From Rhodothermales bacterium (GTDB lineage Bacteria > Bacteroidota > Rhodothermia > Rhodothermales > UBA10348): a stretch of DNA of 64,000 nucleotides. The DNA lies in contig JANJTM010000029.1 of NCBI GenBank assembly GCA_024711125.1, forward strand, positions 99,559-163,558, read 5' to 3'. The notes beneath the pieces were generated by a model that saw only the letters and a program-made list of their open reading frames with translations, was not told where the DNA came from and made no database searches. Within the stretch, counting starts at the first letter, position 1. The number at the start of each line of letters is the position of its first letter. The translations under genes were made by a program, and so were the position numbers. Positions 17,806 through 26,728 of the stretch are shown here, piece by piece.

Positions 17806-18543
17806 ATGCAGGAGCCCACCCGTCTGCTGATCAACATCGACCACGTCGCCACCTTGCGGAACGCCCGGCGCGAGGTGTTTCCCGACCCCGTGGCCGCGGC
17901 GCTGGCGTGCGAGCGCGCGGGGGCCGACGGGGTGGTCTTCCACCTACGCGAGGACCGACGCCACATCTCCGACGAAGATGTTCGCCGCCTGCGCGAGGCC
18001 GTCCGATCCAAGCTCGATTTCGAGCTCTCCATGGCCGACGAAATCGTCGGAATCTGCTGCGAAACGCGTCCGGACCTCGCCACGCTGGTCCCGGAGCGGC
18101 GCGAGGAAGTGACGACGGAGGGCGGCCTCGACGTCCTGCGACAGGGCGACGCGGTGCGAGCGGTCGTGCGTCGCCTGCACGACGCAGGGGTCGCCGAGGT
18201 CGCCGTTTTCGTGGACCCCGAGCCGGACCAGATCGCGGCGGCCGCTGCGGCGGGCGCCGACGCGGTCGAATTGCATACGGGCGATTTCGCGCGGGCCTAC
18301 GGAGGACCGCGCCTCGCGCTCGAGTGCGAACGCCTGACACTGGCCGCGCGGGCGGCCGCCGGACACGGCCTCGTCCTGCATGCCGGTCACGGACTCGACT
18401 ACGACAACTACCCGGTCTTCCGCGGCGCGGTACCCGGCCTGTCCGAAGTCTCCATCGGTTTCGCGATCGTCGCCCGCGCCCTGTTCACCGGGCTGGAGCA
18501 GGCCGTTCGCGACATGGCGCTCCTGGTGAGGTACCCGGCATGA
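17806..18543 (+). CDS. pdxJ: Pyridoxine 5'-phosphate synthase
   Basis: PdxJ condenses 1-deoxy-xylulose-5-phosphate with 3-amino-2-oxopropyl phosphate to make pyridoxine phosphate. The 245-residue protein starts at the ATG at 17806, and the family signature LLINIDHVATLRNAR follows at once. Other family stretches are VFHLREDRRHISDEDV, FELSMADEI, VELHTGDFA and LHAGHGLDYDN. The stop codon overlaps the era start as ATGA. With pdxB nearby on the other strand, the window encodes two steps of the DXP-dependent vitamin B6 pathway. Confidence 0.97.
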   Translation: MQEPTRLLINIDHVATLRNARREVFPDPVAAALACERAGADGVVFHLREDRRHISDEDVRRLREAVRSKLDFELSMADEIVGICCETRPDLATLVPERREEVTTEGGLDVLRQGDAVRAVVRRLHDAGVAEVAVFVDPEPDQIAAAAAAGADAVELHTGDFARAYGGPRLALECERLTLAARAAAGHGLVLHAGHGLDYDNYPVFRGAVPGLSEVSIGFAIVARALFTGLEQAVRDMALLVRYPA

Positions 18544-19430
18544 ACATGCTCTCCACCGGTCACCGCTGCGGATACGTGGCCCTTGTCGGCCGTCCGAACG
18601 CCGGCAAGAGTACGCTGCTCAACGCGCTCGTCGGGCAGAAGCTGTCGATCGTCACGCGAAAGCCGCAGACGACCCGTTCCCGCGTCCTCGGCATTCTTTC
18701 CGGCGAGGGATTCCAGGCGATCCTGCTCGACACGCCGGGGATCCTCAAGCCTCGCTACGGGCTGCAGCAGGCGATGATGGCCGAGGTCGCGTCCTCGATC
18801 CGGGACGCCGACCTCGTCGTCTTCCTGGTCGATGCGACCGATTCCCTGCCTGACGCGTCGGCGGTATCGGTCATCGCGGGTCGGCGGGCTCTGCTCGTCG
18901 TGAACAAGATGGACCTCGTTCGACCCGACCAGGTTCTTCCGCTCGTCGATGCCTTCGGGGCGCTGCACCCGTTCGAGGAGGTGGTTCCGATCTCGGCCCT
19001 GAAGGAGCGCAACCTCGACCTCCTGCTGCGCCTCGTCGTGGAGCGGCTTCCGGAATCGCCCGCTCTCTACCCGGACGATATCCTCAGCGAGCAGCCCGAG
19101 CGCTTCTTCGTCTCGGAGATCATCCGGGAGAAGATTTTCGAGCGCTTCCGCCAGGAGGTGCCCTACGCGACCCAGGTCAACATCGTTTCCTGGGAGGAGC
19201 GCCCCGGGGAGAAGGACCTCGTCGACGCCGAGATCGTCGTGGAACGGGACACCCAGAAGGCCATCGTGATCGGCAAGGGCGGCGCGGCCCTGAAGGCGGT
19301 CGGAAGCGCTGCCCGCGTGGATATCGAGGCCTTTCTCGAACGGCCCGTCTACCTGAGGCTTTTCGTGAAGGTGCGCGACGACTGGCGGAATTCGGAAACG
19401 CACCTGCGCGAATACGGCTTCCGTCGCTGA
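18540..19430 (+). CDS. era: GTPase Era
   Basis: Era is an essential GTPase that binds the 3' end of 16S rRNA and helps mature the 30S subunit. The 296-residue protein has G1 GRPNAGKST (18-26), G3 DTPG (64-67) and G4 NKMD (122-125), with SALKE as G5. The C-terminal KH domain carries the AIVIGKGGAALKAVG motif. The ATG at 18540 overlaps the pdxJ stop by 4 bp, so translation is probably coupled. The gene converges on pdxB. Confidence 0.97.
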   Translation: MNMLSTGHRCGYVALVGRPNAGKSTLLNALVGQKLSIVTRKPQTTRSRVLGILSGEGFQAILLDTPGILKPRYGLQQAMMAEVASSIRDADLVVFLVDATDSLPDASAVSVIAGRRALLVVNKMDLVRPDQVLPLVDAFGALHPFEEVVPISALKERNLDLLLRLVVERLPESPALYPDDILSEQPERFFVSEIIREKIFERFRQEVPYATQVNIVSWEERPGEKDLVDAEIVVERDTQKAIVIGKGGAALKAVGSAARVDIEAFLERPVYLRLFVKVRDDWRNSETHLREYGFRR

Positions 19431-19455
19431 CGGACCGGCGCTCGGACGAACCCGG

Positions 19456-20622
19456 TCACCGGACCCTGCGCATGCGCAACGCCCGTTCGACGGCCCCGCG
19501 AAGCGGATCCGCCGGTCCCAGTCGCACGCCGTACCGGGAGAAGAGCCTCCTCTCGGGGTAGCCGGTGCGGAGACCTTCGAAGCCGTCCGGAAGCGCGGCC
19601 CGCAGTCGTCGGTCGTCCTCGAGGATCGGGTACGCACGACGGGCCAGCTCGGCGAGCCGGCGCTCGGATGCCAGCGGGTCCCGCGGATCGCCCACGGGCC
19701 CCGGTGTCAGGATGACAGGAATCGTTCGCGATCCGGGGTGGGGCGGTTCGGGGACGCCGAGAAACCGTGCCAGCGCACCCGCCACGCGCCGGTTGGCTTC
19801 GACCTTGGAATCGATCGCGTACCCGGCGACGTGCGGTGTCGCGAGATCGGCCCGCGCCACCAGCGCTCGATCGGGACGAGGTTCTCCCTCCCAGGTGTCG
19901 AGCGCCACGGCAGAGGGACCCGCGCCACGGTGCAGCGCGGCGAGCAGCGCCCCCCCATCCACGACGGAACCGCGGGATGCGTTCAGCAGCCACGAGCCCG
20001 GACGCATGCGATCGAGAACGGCGGCGTCGACCAGCGCGACCGTGCGATCCGGGCCCTCGCGAACCAGCGGCACGTGCAGCGTGAGGATGTCGCTGCGTTC
20101 CACCACGCGCGAGAACGGCAGGAAGGGATGGGGTCGACCCGCACGCTCCGCCCGCCGCTGACGAGGGGGATCGTTCTGCCAGACGGTCAAGCCGAGTGCC
20201 GCAAGGCGCGGCACGAGCCTGCGCCCCACCTGCCCTACTCCGACCACCCCGACGGCGAGGCCCCGAAGCGGCGTCTCCCGGCGCAGCGCGAGTTCGAGCA
20301 GCGCCGAAATCACCCAGTCACCGACCGATTCCGCGTTGGCCCCCAGGGCGGAGGCGAACCGGATGCCGCGTCGACGAAGCGCGCGGCGATCGACGTGGTC
20401 CTGCCCGGCCGTGGCCGTACCCACCCAGCGCACGGACGTGCCGTCAAGCAGCGCGTCGTCGACCCGGGTGACGGACCGCACGACCAGCGCGGTTGCGTCG
20501 CGCAGTCGATCGGCGGACAGCTTTTCCGCCGCGACGGCGCGTACTTCCCCCAGCGGAGCGAGTGATTCCTCCGCACCGGGGATGCCCGCATCGACCACGA
20601 TTATGGGGCGTTTCGGGATCAT
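19456..20622 (-). CDS. pdxB: 4-phosphoerythronate dehydrogenase
   Basis: PdxB oxidises 4-phospho-D-erythronate, the second step of the DXP-dependent vitamin B6 branch. The start MIPKRPIIVVDAG at 20622 fits the family; upstream in-frame sequence lacks conservation. The NAD motif GVVGVGQVGRR covers about 125-135. The catalytic set is R217 (NASRGSVVD), E246 (DTWEGEP) and H264 (ATPHVAGY). The C-terminal dimerisation segment is recognisable but short and arginine-rich. Length (388) fits PdxB better than SerA or lactate dehydrogenases, and pdxJ is close by. It is divergent from a SleB-like gene across a 309-bp region. Confidence 0.88.
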   Translation of the reverse strand: MIPKRPIIVVDAGIPGAEESLAPLGEVRAVAAEKLSADRLRDATALVVRSVTRVDDALLDGTSVRWVGTATAGQDHVDRRALRRRGIRFASALGANAESVGDWVISALLELALRRETPLRGLAVGVVGVGQVGRRLVPRLAALGLTVWQNDPPRQRRAERAGRPHPFLPFSRVVERSDILTLHVPLVREGPDRTVALVDAAVLDRMRPGSWLLNASRGSVVDGGALLAALHRGAGPSAVALDTWEGEPRPDRALVARADLATPHVAGYAIDSKVEANRRVAGALARFLGVPEPPHPGSRTIPVILTPGPVGDPRDPLASERRLAELARRAYPILEDDRRLRAALPDGFEGLRTGYPERRLFSRYGVRLGPADPLRGAVERALRMRRVR

Positions 20623-20759
20623 TCCGACCGATTCCGGCCATCTCCGGGGGCACCGACGACGTTCGTCCGGAGGCCCCGCGGCACGGGCTTTGCCGAAAGG
20701 TACGCCGGTCAGCCGGTCGGCCGTATCGGTCGCGGGCGGCAGTTGAACGCACCGTGAAT

Positions 20760-20812
20760 TCAATAACGGCTTTTAATAACATCTTGTTATTGTACGATTT
20801 AACACACGCTTA
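20760..20812. promoter_or_regulatory. A+T-rich divergent control region with perfect dyad
   Basis: In the 309-bp space between pdxB and the SleB-like gene this stretch is sharply A+T-rich against the high-GC background. It contains a perfect 7-bp dyad, AATAACA (20775-20781) and TGTTATT (20785-20791), separated by TCT; AATAAC occurs once more just upstream. This has the size and symmetry of a repressor or activator operator. A possible -10, TATTGT at 20906-20911, lies near the SleB-like start. The rest of the gap, 20623-20759 and 20813-20931, shows nothing else recognisable. Confidence 0.5.
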
Positions 20813-20931
20813 CCGGATGAAACTCCCATAACGGTCATCCGTTGAGGCGAATCACTTCCCCCGGGAAGCGACTCGAGCCGGCCGGCTCCTCCGGACCGGC
20901 TCCCGTATTGTGCCACCAACCACAGGCTGCC

Positions 20932-21576
20932 ATGACACAGAGGCGAACGACCTTCCTGGTCGCCGGTCTGCTGAGCTTTGCAGGCCTTGTCGCTCTGCAT
21001 GACGATATCCTCGGCAAGACGGAAACGCTGCCGTGGAACGACGCCGATCCCACGCTGCTCGACTCCCGGCGACTGAGCCCCGTCGAGGAGGCCCTGCTGA
21101 GACCGCGCCGCCTGGAGCCCCTGCCCCCGGAGCGCATCGACACGGAAACGCTCTGGCTCGCGCGAGCCATCTACTCCGAATCCAAGCGTCCCGAGGAGCA
21201 GCTCCTCGTGGCGTGGGTCGTGCGGAACCGCGTGGAAACCCGGTTTCGCGGAAAACGCTCGTACGAGGACGTCGTGCTGGACCCGTACCAGTTCAGCGCA
21301 TTCCAGCCGGACGCCCCCAAGCAGGCCTACTACTCGGCCCTGACCCCCTACTCGCAGGCACCCGGGTGGCAGCAGACGCTGCGCATCGCACAGACGGTTC
21401 GTTCGCTGGACCCCATCTACCGGCCGTTTTCTGCCGAGACACGGCATTTCTACAGCGCCCGGTCGCGGGTGGAGCCGTCGGCGCCGGCCTGGGCGCGGGA
21501 CCTCGCGCCCGTTCGGCTCCCGGAGCCGTACCGCATCGACCTGCACCGCTTCCGCTTCTTCGAGGGCGTCGAATAG
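20932..21576 (+). CDS. SleB-like cell wall hydrolase
   Basis: A 214-residue exported protein starting at the ATG at 20932, which gives a signal/anchor MTQRRTTFLVAGLLSFAGLV. The domain from about residue 70 has the Hydrolase_2 (SleB/CwlJ) pattern: WLARAIYSES with the presumed catalytic glutamate, then VAWVVRNRVETRF, FSAF and a C-terminal HFYS segment. Such enzymes cleave peptidoglycan, probably as lytic transglycosylases or amidases. There is no LysM or other binding domain. The gene has its own A+T-rich upstream region and converges on a small barrel gene 12 bp away. Confidence 0.75.
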   Translation: MTQRRTTFLVAGLLSFAGLVALHDDILGKTETLPWNDADPTLLDSRRLSPVEEALLRPRRLEPLPPERIDTETLWLARAIYSESKRPEEQLLVAWVVRNRVETRFRGKRSYEDVVLDPYQFSAFQPDAPKQAYYSALTPYSQAPGWQQTLRIAQTVRSLDPIYRPFSAETRHFYSARSRVEPSAPAWARDLAPVRLPEPYRIDLHRFRFFEGVE

Positions 21577-21588
21577 CGGCCCGACGCG

Positions 21589-22188
21589 TCAGAATCGCAG
21601 GCCGAGCCGGGCCTGTGCCGAATTGCCCCGCGGCCCCTGGGACGCGTCGAATTCCTGTCCGGCGATGCGGAACGTGTCTCCCGTCAGTTCCGAGACGGCA
21701 ATGCAGTACCGGAATTCCGGGATCAGGGTGAGTCCGCCGAGATCGATCTGGAAGCCCCCTCCCACGGCCCCGGCCACGTAGAGCCTCTCGAGCGACGCAT
21801 GGAGGTCCTCGTCGTCGGATCGGGGAACCGACAGCACCGGGCCGCCGAAAAGAAACGGGTGCAGGAACGGGATCGGCAGCACGTTCAGGCGCACGTCCAC
21901 CGGGAAATCGAACATCGTGAGCTTCACCTCCTGGGCCCCGGCGAGCGAGAAGTCCACGTTGCCGAGATCGCGGTAGAACGCCCCGATACGCAGCCCGACC
22001 GGCCCGGCGCCGAGGTCGTAGAACAGGCCGACGTGATAGCCTGACGCCGCGTCGAACGTGCCCTCGGCGTTGCCGACGTCGATGTCTTCCAACTGTTCGA
22101 AGTTGAGGCCGGCGGCGATGCCGAACTGGGCCCTGGCCGGGGCCGACGCGACCAGGAATACGAGCGCCAACGCAGGAAGGAGTCGCAT
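21589..22188 (-). CDS. Outer-membrane beta-barrel protein, OmpX/PorT-like
   Basis: A 199-residue protein with signal peptide MRLLPALALVFLVASAPARA (start at 22188). The mature part alternates hydrophobic strands and ends in QARLGLRF, a terminal phenylalanine as in BAM-inserted barrels. About eight strands fit the length. The family resembles the small PorT/outer-membrane-protein beta-barrel group of Bacteroidota. It is divergent from bshA across 132 bp. Function is unknown. Confidence 0.7.
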   Translation of the reverse strand: MRLLPALALVFLVASAPARAQFGIAAGLNFEQLEDIDVGNAEGTFDAASGYHVGLFYDLGAGPVGLRIGAFYRDLGNVDFSLAGAQEVKLTMFDFPVDVRLNVLPIPFLHPFLFGGPVLSVPRSDDEDLHASLERLYVAGAVGGGFQIDLGGLTLIPEFRYCIAVSELTGDTFRIAGQEFDASQGPRGNSAQARLGLRF

Positions 22189-22320
22189 GGAAGTCAGGTG
22201 GATGTGCCACGCGCGGCATGATACGCACACGCGCGGTCGGAGCGGCGCGTCGCCGTAACGAACGTGCAACCAAGCGGTTCAAACGGGGTAACGTCCCTTT
22301 CCAGTTCCCGACGCACGTCC

Positions 22321-23463
22321 ATGAAGATCGGCATCACGTGTTACCCGGTATACGGCGGCAGCGGGGTCGTCGCCACGGAACTCGGCAAGGCGCTCGCGGC
22401 GCGAGGACACGAGATCCATTTCATCGCGTATTCGATGCCGTTCCGGCTCGAGCACATCCTCGAGAACATCACGTACCACGAGGTCCACGTCAACGCGTAC
22501 CCGCTGTTCGAGTACCCTCCGTACACGCTGAACCTGACCAGCAAGATGGTCGACGTGGTTCGCTACGAAGGGCTCGATCTGCTGCACGTCCACTACGCGA
22601 TCCCGCACGCCACGAGCGCCGTGCTCGCCCGGCAGATCCTCGCGAACGAGGGGGTGCGCATCCCCGTGGTGACCACCCTCCACGGGACCGACGTCACGAT
22701 CGTCGGACAGGACCCGTCCTTCCTGCCGGTCGTGTCGTGGTCGATCGACCAGTCGGACGGCGTGACGGCCGTCTCGGAGTACCTGCGCCGCGAAACGATC
22801 GACTCGTGCGACGTGCATCGCGACATCGAGGTCGTTCCGAACTTCATCGACACCGTTCGCTTCCGCCGGCAGAACAAGGAACACTTCAAGCGCGCGCTGT
22901 GCCCGAACGGCGAGAAGGTGATGGTGCACGTCTCGAACTTCCGCCCGCTCAAACACACGCCGGAGGTGGTCGAGACGTTCGCCCGACTTCGTGCGGAAGG
23001 CCTGGCCGTGAAGCTCCTGCTCGTCGGGGACGGTCCGGACCGGTTCGTGACCGAGCAGCGTGCACGCGAACTGGGCGTCATCGACGACATCCGTTTCCTG
23101 GGCAAGCAGGAACCGGTGGAGGAGATCCTGTCGATCGCCGACGTTTTCATGATGCCCTCGGCGAGCGAGACCTTCGGCCTGGCGGCTCTCGAGGCGATGG
23201 CGTGCAACGTGCCCACCGTCACGACCGACATCGGGGGCCTGCCCGAACTCGTCGTCGAGGGAGAAACGGGCTTCATGCGCCCGGTGAGCGACATCGAGGG
23301 GTTCACCGGGGCGATTCGCCGCATCCTGACCGAACCCGACCTGCAGGCACGCATGGCCGCGGCCGCCCGACGCCGCGCCGAGGAAGTTTTCGACGTGAGC
23401 CGCGTGATTCCGCGCTACGAGGCGTACTATGAGCGCGTGAGGGAAGAAGTCCTGGCCCGGTGA
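22321..23463 (+). CDS. bshA: N-acetyl-alpha-D-glucosaminyl L-malate synthase
   Basis: BshA is a GT4 glycosyltransferase that joins UDP-GlcNAc and L-malate, the first step of bacillithiol synthesis. The start at 22321 gives the family N terminus MKIGITCYPVYGGSGVVATELG. Further markers are HVHYAIPHA, TTLHGTDVTIVG, the NFRPLKH segment, and the donor-binding PSASETFGLAALEAMAC near 280-296 with the E-x7-E retaining motif. At 380 residues it is the usual length. Its stop overlaps the initiation region of the next gene, so the two are coupled. bshB and bshC are not in the window. Confidence 0.93.
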   Translation: MKIGITCYPVYGGSGVVATELGKALAARGHEIHFIAYSMPFRLEHILENITYHEVHVNAYPLFEYPPYTLNLTSKMVDVVRYEGLDLLHVHYAIPHATSAVLARQILANEGVRIPVVTTLHGTDVTIVGQDPSFLPVVSWSIDQSDGVTAVSEYLRRETIDSCDVHRDIEVVPNFIDTVRFRRQNKEHFKRALCPNGEKVMVHVSNFRPLKHTPEVVETFARLRAEGLAVKLLLVGDGPDRFVTEQRARELGVIDDIRFLGKQEPVEEILSIADVFMMPSASETFGLAALEAMACNVPTVTTDIGGLPELVVEGETGFMRPVSDIEGFTGAIRRILTEPDLQARMAAAARRRAEEVFDVSRVIPRYEAYYERVREEVLAR

Positions 23464-24539
23464 ACGGGCGCGCCATGCGCCACCTGATCTCGAAGAAGAA
23501 GAAGGTCTACCCGGTCTCGGAGTTCTTCCGATCGTACCTGGAGCGGTACGGGCGCCTGCACGAGGACGGCATCCGGTACGAGGACCTGCTGCGATACGAC
23601 AACGCGGTTCCGGTTTACGACGAGAAGGGCGAGGACACGCTCTGGTCGACCGTTCTCTACGGGGAAATCGAGCGGCAGGAGATCCACGAGGCCCTGCTCC
23701 ACTCGTACGCGATCCTCAAGACCCGCGGCGAGCGGTCCATGTCGAAGTACCTCTTCATCGACCGCGTGGACCTGTGCGTCTACGGCAACACGCTGCCGTT
23801 CCGGGTGCGCGTGGTCAACCGCATCAACGAGAATTTCGACTACTTCTACGTCAAGAAGGTCGACGCGAACCGGCTCTACGGGCTCGAACTCGAGCACATC
23901 CTGTCGCCGAACCGCATCTCGTACTTCGTGCACCGGAACACGGTGGTCGAGGAGCACATCATCGGCGTGCCCGCCGACGCCTTTCTGCGCGAGGGCATGC
24001 CGATCACGCGCTTCGACCAGATCCGGCTCGCCAAGGAGTTCGTCAAGTTCAACGAGCGCTGCTTCGTCTGCCTGCTGGGTGACATGCACTCGGGCAACTT
24101 CGTGATCGAACTGACGCGCGACTTCGAGAAGTGGCACTTCCGCATCCACGCCATCGACTTCGACCAGTCGGCGCACCACTGGCGCAAGGAAGTGTACATG
24201 CCGCAGTTCTTCCCGCAGAACGGGCCGTTCGTCCAGAGCATCAACCAGCATCTCGCGGCCGAGAACGTGTTGCAGTACCAGGTGGAGGAACGCGCGCTCA
24301 TCGCGAACCGGGTGCGCGTCTCGCACGGACGGTTCGACGCCCTCACCGAGGTGATGCGGGAAGACCTGATCGCTCCCGACGACCACGTGCACCGGCTCGG
24401 CGAGCAGTTGGCCGAGCACTACGCGGATTCCCGGTTCACGGCGTGCGACACGATGGGCGACCTGGTACACGCCTCGATCCAGCAGGTCCTTCGCCGCGTC
24501 GATCCCGCCACGCGGCCTCTCGGGGTCCCGCAGGGCTGA
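23460..24539 (+). CDS. Uncharacterised protein with kinase-like motifs, coupled to bshA
   Basis: A 359-residue soluble protein with no firm family name. Either the GTG at 23460, overlapping the bshA stop, or the ATG at 23475 (MRHLISKKKK) starts it. Two motifs recall the aminoglycoside-phosphotransferase/HipA kinase fold: GDMHSGN at 207-213, like the catalytic HGDxHxxN loop, and IDFDQ at 232-236, like the metal-binding DFG equivalent. An upstream VKKVDANRLYGLE segment near 131-143 could supply the nucleotide lysine, and EEHIIG near 164-169 the hinge. No glycine-rich loop is obvious. The tight coupling to bshA suggests a thiol- or sugar-related role, which is inference. It converges on a metallo-beta-lactamase gene. 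Confidence 0.6.
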   Translation: MNGRAMRHLISKKKKVYPVSEFFRSYLERYGRLHEDGIRYEDLLRYDNAVPVYDEKGEDTLWSTVLYGEIERQEIHEALLHSYAILKTRGERSMSKYLFIDRVDLCVYGNTLPFRVRVVNRINENFDYFYVKKVDANRLYGLELEHILSPNRISYFVHRNTVVEEHIIGVPADAFLREGMPITRFDQIRLAKEFVKFNERCFVCLLGDMHSGNFVIELTRDFEKWHFRIHAIDFDQSAHHWRKEVYMPQFFPQNGPFVQSINQHLAAENVLQYQVEERALIANRVRVSHGRFDALTEVMREDLIAPDDHVHRLGEQLAEHYADSRFTACDTMGDLVHASIQQVLRRVDPATRPLGVPQG

Positions 24540-24559
24540 CCGGTCCACACCGGCCCACT

Positions 24560-25198
24560 TCAGCGCGAAACGAGGAACGGGTTCTGCGCGCGTTCCCGCC
24601 CGATCGTAGTGGACGGACCGTGGCCGCACCACACCGTCGTTTCGTCGGCCAGCGGCAGGAGTCGATCGAAAATCGAGCGCATGAGAACGGGCAGCGATCC
24701 CATCCACAGGTCCGTCCGGCCGATCGAGTCCCGGAACAGCACGTCGCCCGAAAGGACGAACCCGTTTCGTGCGTCGTGGAACGCCACGGAGCCCGGAGAA
24801 TGGCCGGGCACGTGGAGGACCGCCCACTCGGCCCCTCCGACGCGAACGACGTCCCCGTCGGCCAGCCAGCCCTCCGGCTCGGGCGGCTCGTCGACCGGGA
24901 CGCCGAACATGCGCCCCTGCTGCGCCGCGGCTGCCAGCAAGGGCGCGTCGTCCCGGTGCAGCCAGACCCCGACACCGAAGGCGTCGGCTAGCGCCCGACA
25001 CCCGAAGACGTGGTCGAGGTGCGCGTGGGTGAGCAGGATCCGCTCCACGCGAAGCGACCGACCGGCCACCCAGGACGTCACGCGGGCGACCTCGTCGGGC
25101 GTCGAACACGACGGATCGACGACGACGGCCGCAGCGCCGTCGTGGCACACGAAACAGTTCGTCGCGAAGGGATTGAAGGCGAAGGAATCGATCTGCAT
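24560..25198 (-). CDS. MBL-fold metallo-hydrolase, glyoxalase II-like
   Basis: A 212-residue metallo-beta-lactamase-fold hydrolase starting at the ATG at 25196-25198. Metal ligands are the THAHLDH motif (H58, H60, D62, H63), GHSPGSV, GDVLFRDSIGR and CGHG. The short single-domain form with this GDVLF-x-D-S-I-GR motif is the YcbL-type group of hydroxyacylglutathione-hydrolase-like proteins, which lacks the substrate-binding C-terminal domain of true glyoxalase II. In a bacillithiol producer the substrate might be a bacillithiol adduct, but that is inference. It is divergent from the LptF/G gene. Confidence 0.87.
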   Translation of the reverse strand: MQIDSFAFNPFATNCFVCHDGAAAVVVDPSCSTPDEVARVTSWVAGRSLRVERILLTHAHLDHVFGCRALADAFGVGVWLHRDDAPLLAAAAQQGRMFGVPVDEPPEPEGWLADGDVVRVGGAEWAVLHVPGHSPGSVAFHDARNGFVLSGDVLFRDSIGRTDLWMGSLPVLMRSIFDRLLPLADETTVWCGHGPSTTIGRERAQNPFLVSR

Positions 25199-25270
25199 GG
25201 GCAAGCGCCCCTGGTCCGGGCCGGGTCGACTCGTTACCCTGTGCCGGGGTTCCGCCGTACCTTCGACCGC

Positions 25271-26728
25271 ATGCGCCACGTCCACCGCATGACCCTGAGA
25301 ATGCTGCCCGGCCCGTTCGCCGGCTGGCTCGGCGTTCTCATGTTCCTCCTCGTCATGCAGTTCCTGATCATGTATCTCAAGGACATGGTCGGAAAGGGCC
25401 TTCCGGTCGGCGTCATCCTGGAGCTCGTCGTCTACAACCTGGCCTACATGCTCGTGTTGGCCGTGCCCATGGCGGCGCTGATCGCGGTGCTCACCGCGTT
25501 CGGACGCCTGGCGGAGTCGGGGGCCTACGCCGTGCTGAAATCCGCCGGCATCGCGTACCAGCAGATCGTCTGGCCGGTCGTGGTCGTGGGCGCCATGCTG
25601 GTCGCCGCGATGGTCCATTTCAACGGCGCCGTGCTTCCGGAGGCCAATTACCGGGCTCGCGCCCTCTGGTCCGACATCCGGTCGGCCCGGCCGGGCTTCG
25701 CCCTGAAGCCGGGTGTCTTCTACGGCGGCCTGGACGGATACCGGATCCTGGTGCGGGAGCTTCCGGTCGATGATCCGTCGAGCCTCGTCGACGTGCTGAT
25801 CTACGACTACACCGACGGCAACCGTTTCCGCAGCGACATCAAGGCGCGCCGCGGAACCCTCAGGGTGCTGGCCAACGGTCGCTACCTGGAAATCGAACTG
25901 GAGGACGGAGAGATCCATCGAAGGCGCCCGCAGACCGAGACCGGCAGCGACCGGTACGAGCGCTACACGTTCGCGAGACACCGCCTGGTCATCGCTGCCG
26001 ACGAGTTCGACTTTCGTCGTTCGGATCCTTCGGACCTGCGACGTACCGATCGGACCATGTCGGCCGGGCTGCTCGGGCACCTGGCCGACTCCCTCGATGC
26101 AGCGGTCCGGTCCGAGCGGGCGTCGATCGACACCCTCGTCGCGACCATCGCGTCCCGACGCACACTCGTCTCACGCCCTTCCGTGCCCGATCCTTCGCCG
26201 TCGTCGCCGGACGACCGGGGAGCGATCGAACTGGTCGATCCGGAGGCTCCCCGGGTGGTCCCGGCATCGTCCTCGCGCATCCGGGAGGCCGCGCTTGAAG
26301 ACGCCCGCCTGATGCGCACCCGCCTCGAGAATGCCCGGCGCACCATGGACGTTTCGGGGTCCCAGGCCGACCGGTACCGGGTCGAACTGTACAAGAAGTA
26401 CTCCCTGGCGGTCGCCTGCCTCGTTTTTCTGCTCATCGGCGCCCCTCTCGGGCTGCGCGTCCGCCGGGGATCCATCGCCGCGACGGCCGTCGTGGCCCTC
26501 GGCGTCGTCATGCTGTACTGGGTGGGCCTGGTCATCGGCGAAAAGCAGGCCGACCGGGGGTACCTCGCCCCGTGGCTGGGCATGTGGTCGCCCAACATCG
26601 TGGGGGCATTCATCGCGGTCTGGCTGAACACCTCGGCCGTACTGGACCGCAAGACGACCGGGTCGCCGGGCGCACCGTTCGCGCGTGCGCTCGCCCGCCG
26701 CCGAAATCCCGTTTCCGCGCATGGTTGA
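25271..26728 (+). CDS. LptF/LptG-family lipopolysaccharide export permease
   Basis: A subunit of the inner-membrane ABC exporter that passes lipopolysaccharide to the Lpt bridge. The start at 25271 is followed by three N-terminal transmembrane helices (about 15-35, 50-75, 95-120), then the periplasmic beta-jellyroll with YRILVRELP and LIYDYTDGNRF. Three more helices close the protein from about residue 375. At 485 residues it is over 100 longer than E. coli LptF, because of a proline/serine-rich charged insertion around 265-365 before the fourth helix, as in other Bacteroidota members. F and G cannot be told apart here. The 3' end overlaps rsmI by 8 bp. Confidence 0.85.
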   Translation: MRHVHRMTLRMLPGPFAGWLGVLMFLLVMQFLIMYLKDMVGKGLPVGVILELVVYNLAYMLVLAVPMAALIAVLTAFGRLAESGAYAVLKSAGIAYQQIVWPVVVVGAMLVAAMVHFNGAVLPEANYRARALWSDIRSARPGFALKPGVFYGGLDGYRILVRELPVDDPSSLVDVLIYDYTDGNRFRSDIKARRGTLRVLANGRYLEIELEDGEIHRRRPQTETGSDRYERYTFARHRLVIAADEFDFRRSDPSDLRRTDRTMSAGLLGHLADSLDAAVRSERASIDTLVATIASRRTLVSRPSVPDPSPSSPDDRGAIELVDPEAPRVVPASSSRIREAALEDARLMRTRLENARRTMDVSGSQADRYRVELYKKYSLAVACLVFLLIGAPLGLRVRRGSIAATAVVALGVVMLYWVGLVIGEKQADRGYLAPWLGMWSPNIVGAFIAVWLNTSAVLDRKTTGSPGAPFARALARRRNPVSAHG

